A DNA stretch of 64,000 nt from Neobacillus rhizophilus (lineage in GTDB: Bacteria; Bacillota; Bacilli; Bacillales; Cytobacillaceae). The notes beneath the pieces are model-generated. The model saw only the letters and a list, made by a program, of their open reading frames with translations. It had not been told where the DNA came from and did no database searches. Shown here piece after piece: positions 60,172 to 64,000 of the stretch. A program made the position numbers and the translations under genes. Location: contig NZ_JAGYPF010000006.1 of assembly GCF_018343535.1 (NCBI RefSeq), positions 124,001 to 188,000 on the forward strand, written 5' to 3'. How positions within the stretch are numbered: position 1 is the first letter of the stretch; each line of letters opens with the position of its first letter.

Positions 60172-60227
60172 GGTGTCCACCCCACGTGGACAAAACACCC
60201 ATTTGTCCACGCGCGGTGCCTGACACC
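60172..60227. repeat. REP-like nested hairpin repeat (longer inner loop)
   Basis: GGTGTCCACCCCACGTGGACAA...TTGTCCACGCGCGGTGCCTGACACC, where the inner loop is extended by ACACCCA. It lies between the RocB-like gene and the permease gene. Confidence 0.85.
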
Positions 60228-60251
60228 CGTTCCAATAACATTAATTAATTC

Positions 60252-61871
60252 CTAGCAGCGAACCTCTTTCTCCACCAGCATTTTGACCATGCCTTCGACG
60301 AGTGCCGGCACTTCTTCAAAGGCGTTTTTGATGTGAAGGCGTTCGGTTCGTTTGTGGGCATCTTTGCCGAACGGTCCGACGTTTAGAACCGGTGCATGGA
60401 GCTGGGTCATTTCATCGAATGGGATGCTGTAGGTTGTTCCCCAAGCCGGTGTATTTTCTTTAAAAACGGTCCAGCCTTCGCCGGCATCCTGGTAATTGAC
60501 ATAGCTTAAATCGCTGATTCCATTAAAATAGTGGACTTGATTGACAGGAAGCCCGAACTTTTCAAAACCATGTTCCTTCACGTAGGCAATGCACTTTTTC
60601 ACCAATTCATTTTCCGACGAGTTTACAGCAGGATAATAAGGCGGTGCATACAAGAGGACGATCGCTGGTGCAAGCTCCTGACACTCAATGATTAAGGCAT
60701 CCGCAATACGGAAAGATTTTTCACGGTCATCCCACTCCTCCCTTTTATGAACGGATGCTTTGATCCCCGCAACAAAATCTGCACCAAATTTTCGAAGCGC
60801 ATGCTTTTCCAGTTCGTCATAGCGCAGCACTCGTACCTGCCCTACCGGAGTAACCGACTGCGCTTTGCAAATCTCAGAATAGGCCTGGTTACATGATTTA
60901 GCTGCATCTAATGCGACTTTCTCGAACATATTCATAATTTCTTCCGCATTCCGCTGCATTAAAAATACGTTATACAAAGCGGCTGAACGGTATGGTGTTT
61001 GAACAGAGTACTCCAGCCGTAAATCCTTTTGCTGCAGTGTTACTGGAAGGGGCGTTCTTTCTCCCATCACCTTTTCCTGCAAGCTTAAATTCCACTCCAT
61101 CCTCTGTGTTAAAAATGAAGCAATATACGGTCCGGTAATGCCGCTAAGCGGTTCCCCTACATGGGTTTCTTTTCCGTAAAAAAGGGCAGACGGCATAATC
61201 TTGCCGATTGAACCTGAGTACACATAATAGTTTCGGTCACCCGGCTCTTGGGTAAAGACCGGCTCACCGTTTAGGAAAAGCTTAAAGGTAAGCTGATGCT
61301 TTTCCTTTAATTCCAATAATTTCGGAACCGCTGCCCGCATTCCCGAAGAATTCACTTCTTCATCCGGAACCGTCAGCAGCAAAAGATTAATCGGCCATTG
61401 CTCGACCGAAGCTTTTTCAATCAGCCCCATATGCATGACCAGACCCATTTTCATATCCATCGTGCCCCTGCCAAATAGGTACTCTCCTGATAAAAGATCT
61501 TCCCGGGCTTCCGCCGGCAATTCATCGATTCGGGAATGGAGAAGCTTCGTTAATTCCTCTGGCCGGTATGCATACTCCTGAAGGTCTCCATATTCTTCGG
61601 TATTCACCGTATCAAAATGACTAATCAATACAACCGTTTCCGCGGCACTCGGGTGTTTATATAAAGCGGTTACAAAACGGCGGCCCAGATCGGCATTATG
61701 AAGACCCAAGTGTTCTGGATTTTCTTGAAAATATGCCAAATCTTTAAGCTTCGCCGCCACCTTGGAAGGAAACTCACGCTCTCCCTCCGTCAATGTCATA
61801 CTTTTCCAGCTTACTACTTCGCATAATAGCTCCCGCAAAGCCTTCGGTGTCCCCCACTTAAGCTGTCTCAT
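60252..61871 (-). CDS. rocB: RocB-like M20 family hydrolase
   Basis: A 539-residue protein matching the long RocB type of M20 (arginine utilisation protein). Segments are VLISHFDTVN (first His/Asp pair), FGRGTMDMKMGLVMHMG (bridging Asp) and VPDEEVNSSGMRAAVP (catalytic E-E). A long insert (240-400) and a C-terminal FNGISDLSYVN then follow. The ATG at 61871 is better placed to AAGGAG than the TTG at 61880. It lies 28 bases behind the DDAH-like gene, so the three genes 60252-63589 form one operon. The exact reaction of RocB is not established. Confidence 0.88.
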   Translation of the reverse strand: MRQLKWGTPKALRELLCEVVSWKSMTLTEGEREFPSKVAAKLKDLAYFQENPEHLGLHNADLGRRFVTALYKHPSAAETVVLISHFDTVNTEEYGDLQEYAYRPEELTKLLHSRIDELPAEAREDLLSGEYLFGRGTMDMKMGLVMHMGLIEKASVEQWPINLLLLTVPDEEVNSSGMRAAVPKLLELKEKHQLTFKLFLNGEPVFTQEPGDRNYYVYSGSIGKIMPSALFYGKETHVGEPLSGITGPYIASFLTQRMEWNLSLQEKVMGERTPLPVTLQQKDLRLEYSVQTPYRSAALYNVFLMQRNAEEIMNMFEKVALDAAKSCNQAYSEICKAQSVTPVGQVRVLRYDELEKHALRKFGADFVAGIKASVHKREEWDDREKSFRIADALIIECQELAPAIVLLYAPPYYPAVNSSENELVKKCIAYVKEHGFEKFGLPVNQVHYFNGISDLSYVNYQDAGEGWTVFKENTPAWGTTYSIPFDEMTQLHAPVLNVGPFGKDAHKRTERLHIKNAFEEVPALVEGMVKMLVEKEVRC

Positions 61872-61899
61872 CGCTCCCAAACTCCTTCACACGCAATTT

Positions 61900-62703
61900 T
61901 TAAAATCTCAGCGACAAGCAGCTCAAACCGCCGTCCAATTTTCGGAATTCCGAAGTATCAACTTCAATTGTCTGATATCCGGCTTCCTCAATTTTTTGTT
62001 TTGTCTGCGGGTAACCTGCAGGGATGATCACATAGTCGTTTACCTGAATGCAATTTGCCGCATATTCTTCTTCCTGTGGCACAATAATTTTTTTGTAAGA
62101 ATTGAAATCAGGGTGATCGACAAATTCACCAGCCGCCACAATTGTTTGATTTCCTAAATAAGCAATTCCGGTTTTTAAATGGAAAAACTTTTGAAGCGGT
62201 ACAATGGTAGCTTTATAGTTTTCAGATTCTAAGATTTGTTTCAGCTGCTCGGCACCTTCCTGGTTTGTCCGCTCGGAAATACCGATATAAAAATGATCTT
62301 CAGCTTGTAAAATATCGCCGCCATCGAGTGTGCCAGGCGCTTTAATATAGTAAATTTTATCGTAGAAGGATTTGATGGCAGGCTCCATGTCTTGGATTTC
62401 GCCGTTTCTTGACTCAGCCCCCGGATTGGAAATAACCGCAAATTCCGGGGTTAAAACAGCTGTATCTTCCACAAAGGTGGAGTCCGGAAATTGATCATTG
62501 CTTGGCAGGACAGTTACTTCAGTACCGCACTTTTTAAGTGCTTCAATATAAGCATCGTGCTGCTCAAATGCCTTTTCCAAAATTGGTTTGCCAAGGTCTG
62601 AGGTAGTTAAGCCATTAACGTAAGTTGTTCCAGGTCTTTTGACAATTGTATGATGGAACAATTTTGTTCCTTCTGTTGATTTCAACGCAGATTCTTTTAG
62701 CAT
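61900..62703 (-). CDS. dimethylarginine dimethylaminohydrolase-like enzyme
   Basis: A 267-residue amidinotransferase-fold hydrolase of the DDAH type. The segments FPDSTFVED (72-80), LDGGD (126-130), catalytic H175 in FFHLKTG and catalytic C262 in GGLSCLSLRF are all in place and in the DDAH order. DDAH converts methylated arginines to citrulline and methylamines. GGAGG lies 8 bases before the ATG at 62703. It starts 20 bases behind the stop of a second enzyme of the same fold. Confidence 0.9.
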   Translation of the reverse strand: MLKESALKSTEGTKLFHHTIVKRPGTTYVNGLTTSDLGKPILEKAFEQHDAYIEALKKCGTEVTVLPSNDQFPDSTFVEDTAVLTPEFAVISNPGAESRNGEIQDMEPAIKSFYDKIYYIKAPGTLDGGDILQAEDHFYIGISERTNQEGAEQLKQILESENYKATIVPLQKFFHLKTGIAYLGNQTIVAAGEFVDHPDFNSYKKIIVPQEEEYAANCIQVNDYVIIPAGYPQTKQKIEEAGYQTIEVDTSEFRKLDGGLSCLSLRF

Positions 62704-62722
62704 TTTTTCATCCTCCAATTTC

Positions 62723-63589
62723 TTAATCTCGTTCCACTGGGCATGTCAGGCAGGTCGGACCGCCCGTCCCTAAATAAGAGATTTCATTTCCGTCATATTC
62801 ATAGACAGTTGCTCCGGCATCGATTAATTGCTGTTTTGTGAAAGGGTTTCCAGAAACCACCATACAAACCCGAGGTGCCAGCGCGAGCACGTTGCAGCCA
62901 AGTCTAATGTACTCATCTTCGGGTACCTCAACCAGCCGGAAGCCTCGTTTAATCAGCATTTGTCTGAGAAACACAGGCATCAGCCGTGAATAGACTACTG
63001 CCAAATCTTCGTCCACGATACTGATTATGGACATTAGATGCAGACACTCGTCCTCCCCTTGGTCATGCGGGAGTTGTACCACGATTACCTCATCGACTTG
63101 ATCTGCGACCATCTCTTTAATTTGCTGGATAGCTTCATCATTTGTCCGGTAGCCGCGGCCGATTAACAGTGTGCGGTCATCAAGCCAGACAAGGTCTCCC
63201 CCGTCGGCAACTGCCTGGCCCGTCAATTCTCCTACTATCGGAATCTCTTTTTCTTGTAAAAAATCTTTGTAAACCTCTGCCTCCGGCTGACGCAATGTTT
63301 TTCCTGATTTCAAAATGATGGCGCCCTTTGGCGTAAATTTAACGGGATCATGGGCATAGAGTGAATCTAATCCAACCCGTTCTGATTCCGGCAAGAACTC
63401 AACATACCCTACATGCTCCTTGATAATGGCAAGAAACTGCTCATATTCCTGTTGTGCTTTTGCGAAATCAGGTTCATTAATATAGTTGAATCTTTTCCAT
63501 TCCTTACTTAAATGCTCCTGACTGATAAATGCATCGTTTGGATGTTTGACAATGACCCTGTTGAGCTTTTTATACATAGATGTTAACAA
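62723..63589 (-). CDS. second amidinotransferase/DDAH-fold hydrolase
   Basis: A 288-residue protein of the same fold as its neighbour but only distantly similar. It has D-G-G-D at 129-132, a histidine in ECLHLMS (H184) and a C-terminal GGPTCLTCP with C280 in the catalytic position. An additional cysteine lies in RLGCNVLAL. It could be an arginine deiminase-like, citrullinase-like or other guanidino-modifying enzyme. The TTG start at 63589 has GGAGG 7 bases upstream; the ATG at 63577 is too far from it. First gene of the operon. Confidence 0.82.
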   Translation of the reverse strand: MLTSMYKKLNRVIVKHPNDAFISQEHLSKEWKRFNYINEPDFAKAQQEYEQFLAIIKEHVGYVEFLPESERVGLDSLYAHDPVKFTPKGAIILKSGKTLRQPEAEVYKDFLQEKEIPIVGELTGQAVADGGDLVWLDDRTLLIGRGYRTNDEAIQQIKEMVADQVDEVIVVQLPHDQGEDECLHLMSIISIVDEDLAVVYSRLMPVFLRQMLIKRGFRLVEVPEDEYIRLGCNVLALAPRVCMVVSGNPFTKQQLIDAGATVYEYDGNEISYLGTGGPTCLTCPVERD

Positions 63590-63623
63590 AAAACCGCCTC
63601 CTTTTTCCGAATAGTGGAATGGG

Positions 63624-63640
63624 TTTCCTGTGACAGGAAA
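63624..63640. promoter_or_regulatory. perfect palindrome TTTCCTG-TGA-CAGGAAA
   Basis: Seven-bp arms with a 3-base centre, between the -10 and the start codon of the minus-strand operon. It is well placed as a repressor site for the divergent IclR-type gene product. Confidence 0.7.
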
Positions 63641-63652
63641 ACTTATAATATG

Positions 63653-63681
63653 ATATTATAGGCTTATAAAGTGGATGTCAA
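63653..63681 (-). promoter_or_regulatory. promoter of the amidinotransferase-rocB operon
   Basis: On the minus strand: TTGACA (63681-63676), a 17-base spacer and TAATAT (63658-63653). An overlapping TATAAT gives a 15-base spacer. Confidence 0.8.
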
Positions 63682-63744
63682 TATTTTTAGAATTTACTGA
63701 ATATCGTAGACATTTTTAAAAAATCAAATAAGGCAGGGAAATAC

Positions 63745-64000
63745 ATGCAAACAATTGATCGAGCAATGCAAATTATTAAGGTTCTTGCGGGAAGTGATAC
63801 AAAAAGATGGTTCGCCATTTCGGAATTATCGAAGGAATCCGAACTGCCTGTCAGCACATTGCATCGACTATTACAATCCATGAAGGAGCATGGGCTTATT
63901 CAACAGGATCTTGAGACAAAGTTCTATTCAATGGGAAATGCCTGGCTCCAGTATGGCCTGCAAATGTACGATACCTTTGACTTTGTGGCGCAGATCCGCC
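63745..64000 (+). CDS. IclR family transcriptional regulator (5' part only)
   Basis: The first 85 residues are visible before the right edge: MQTIDRAMQIIKVLAG, then a winged helix (WFAISELSKESELPVSTLHRLLQSMKEHGLIQQD) and the start of the effector domain (YSMGNAWLQYGLQM). This is the standard IclR layout. AGGCAGGG lies 5 bases before the ATG. It is divergent from the amidinotransferase-rocB operon, about 155 bases apart, so it probably controls that operon. Confidence 0.9.
   Translation, partial: MQTIDRAMQIIKVLAGSDTKRWFAISELSKESELPVSTLHRLLQSMKEHGLIQQDLETKFYSMGNAWLQYGLQMYDTFDFVAQIR

Noticed and set aside
1..64000. tRNA or rRNA genes
   Set aside because: No stretch with T-loop GGTTCRANYCC plus acceptor pairing, and no rRNA-like sequence, was noticed on either strand by reading; a covariance-model scan would be decisive.

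Overview
The window is chromosomal DNA from a low-to-moderate GC, endospore-forming Firmicute of the family Bacillaceae (Neobacillus/Mesobacillus/Cytobacillus-like is my guess; the genus cannot be fixed from the sequence alone). The evidence is a GerA-type spore germinant receptor operon, a KinB-like sensor kinase, a Bce-type peptide-resistance locus, a Ytr-type ABC operon, AGGAGG-like ribosome binding sites, frequent TTG/GTG starts and compact rho-independent terminators. No rRNA, tRNA, CRISPR array or prophage was seen. The only recognisable mobile element is a group II intron with a broken maturase gene.

Layout. 1-3.8 kb: a TerB-like gene cut by the left edge, a nucleoside deaminase, a guanylate-kinase-like protein, a palindromic repeat array and an acetyltransferase. 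3.9-7.6 kb: gerA/gerB/gerC operon. 7.6-12.9 kb: VOC, MOSC and SEC-C proteins, a LacI regulator with a nearby LacI-type operator, and a purine-type NCS2 permease. 13-14.4 kb: a TcyP-like cystine symporter. 15-20.6 kb: an oxidoreductase, then a complete bceRS-bceAB-like resistance locus with a BceR-type operator. 20.6-27.6 kb: a phosphatase, a DinB protein, then a PepSY-type membrane protein, an OmpR-type two-component system and a MacAB-like exporter. 27.7-34.3 kb: a YhfC-like membrane protein behind a Fur-like box, an MFS carrier, a nitronate monooxygenase, two unknown genes between long hairpins, a TSUP carrier and an SDR. 34.9-38.7 kb: a ytrA-like operon that carries its own ECF sigma factor. 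38.9-42.6 kb: a catabolic operon (aminoacylase, carbamoylase/amidase, membrane carrier) behind a strong promoter with a cre-like site. 42.8-44.65 kb: the group II intron, sitting directly behind the terminator of an NRDE-family gene. 45.8-52.6 kb: a KinB-like kinase, a second OmpR-type system, a LiaI/LiaH(PspA)-like pair and a membrane-tethered PstS-like protein. 52.7-64 kb: amino-acid scavenging genes (carbamoylase, aminoacylase, second TcyP, amino acid permease, RocB-like hydrolase, two tandem amidinotransferase-fold hydrolases) with a divergent IclR regulator at the right edge, and an unrelated AAA ATPase.

Two themes tie the window together. One is cell-envelope defence: four two-component or kinase loci, Bce-, Ytr- and Mac-type ABC systems and a PspA unit. 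The other is scavenging of acylated, carbamoylated or methylated amino acids: five M20-fold hydrolases, two TcyP carriers and two DDAH-like enzymes.

The least-explained signal is intergenic. Five separate arrays of tandem units spaced roughly 42-57 bp apart share one design, a short palindromic core repeated 4-9 times, with four different core sequences. REP-like nested hairpins of three further types sit at gene ends.
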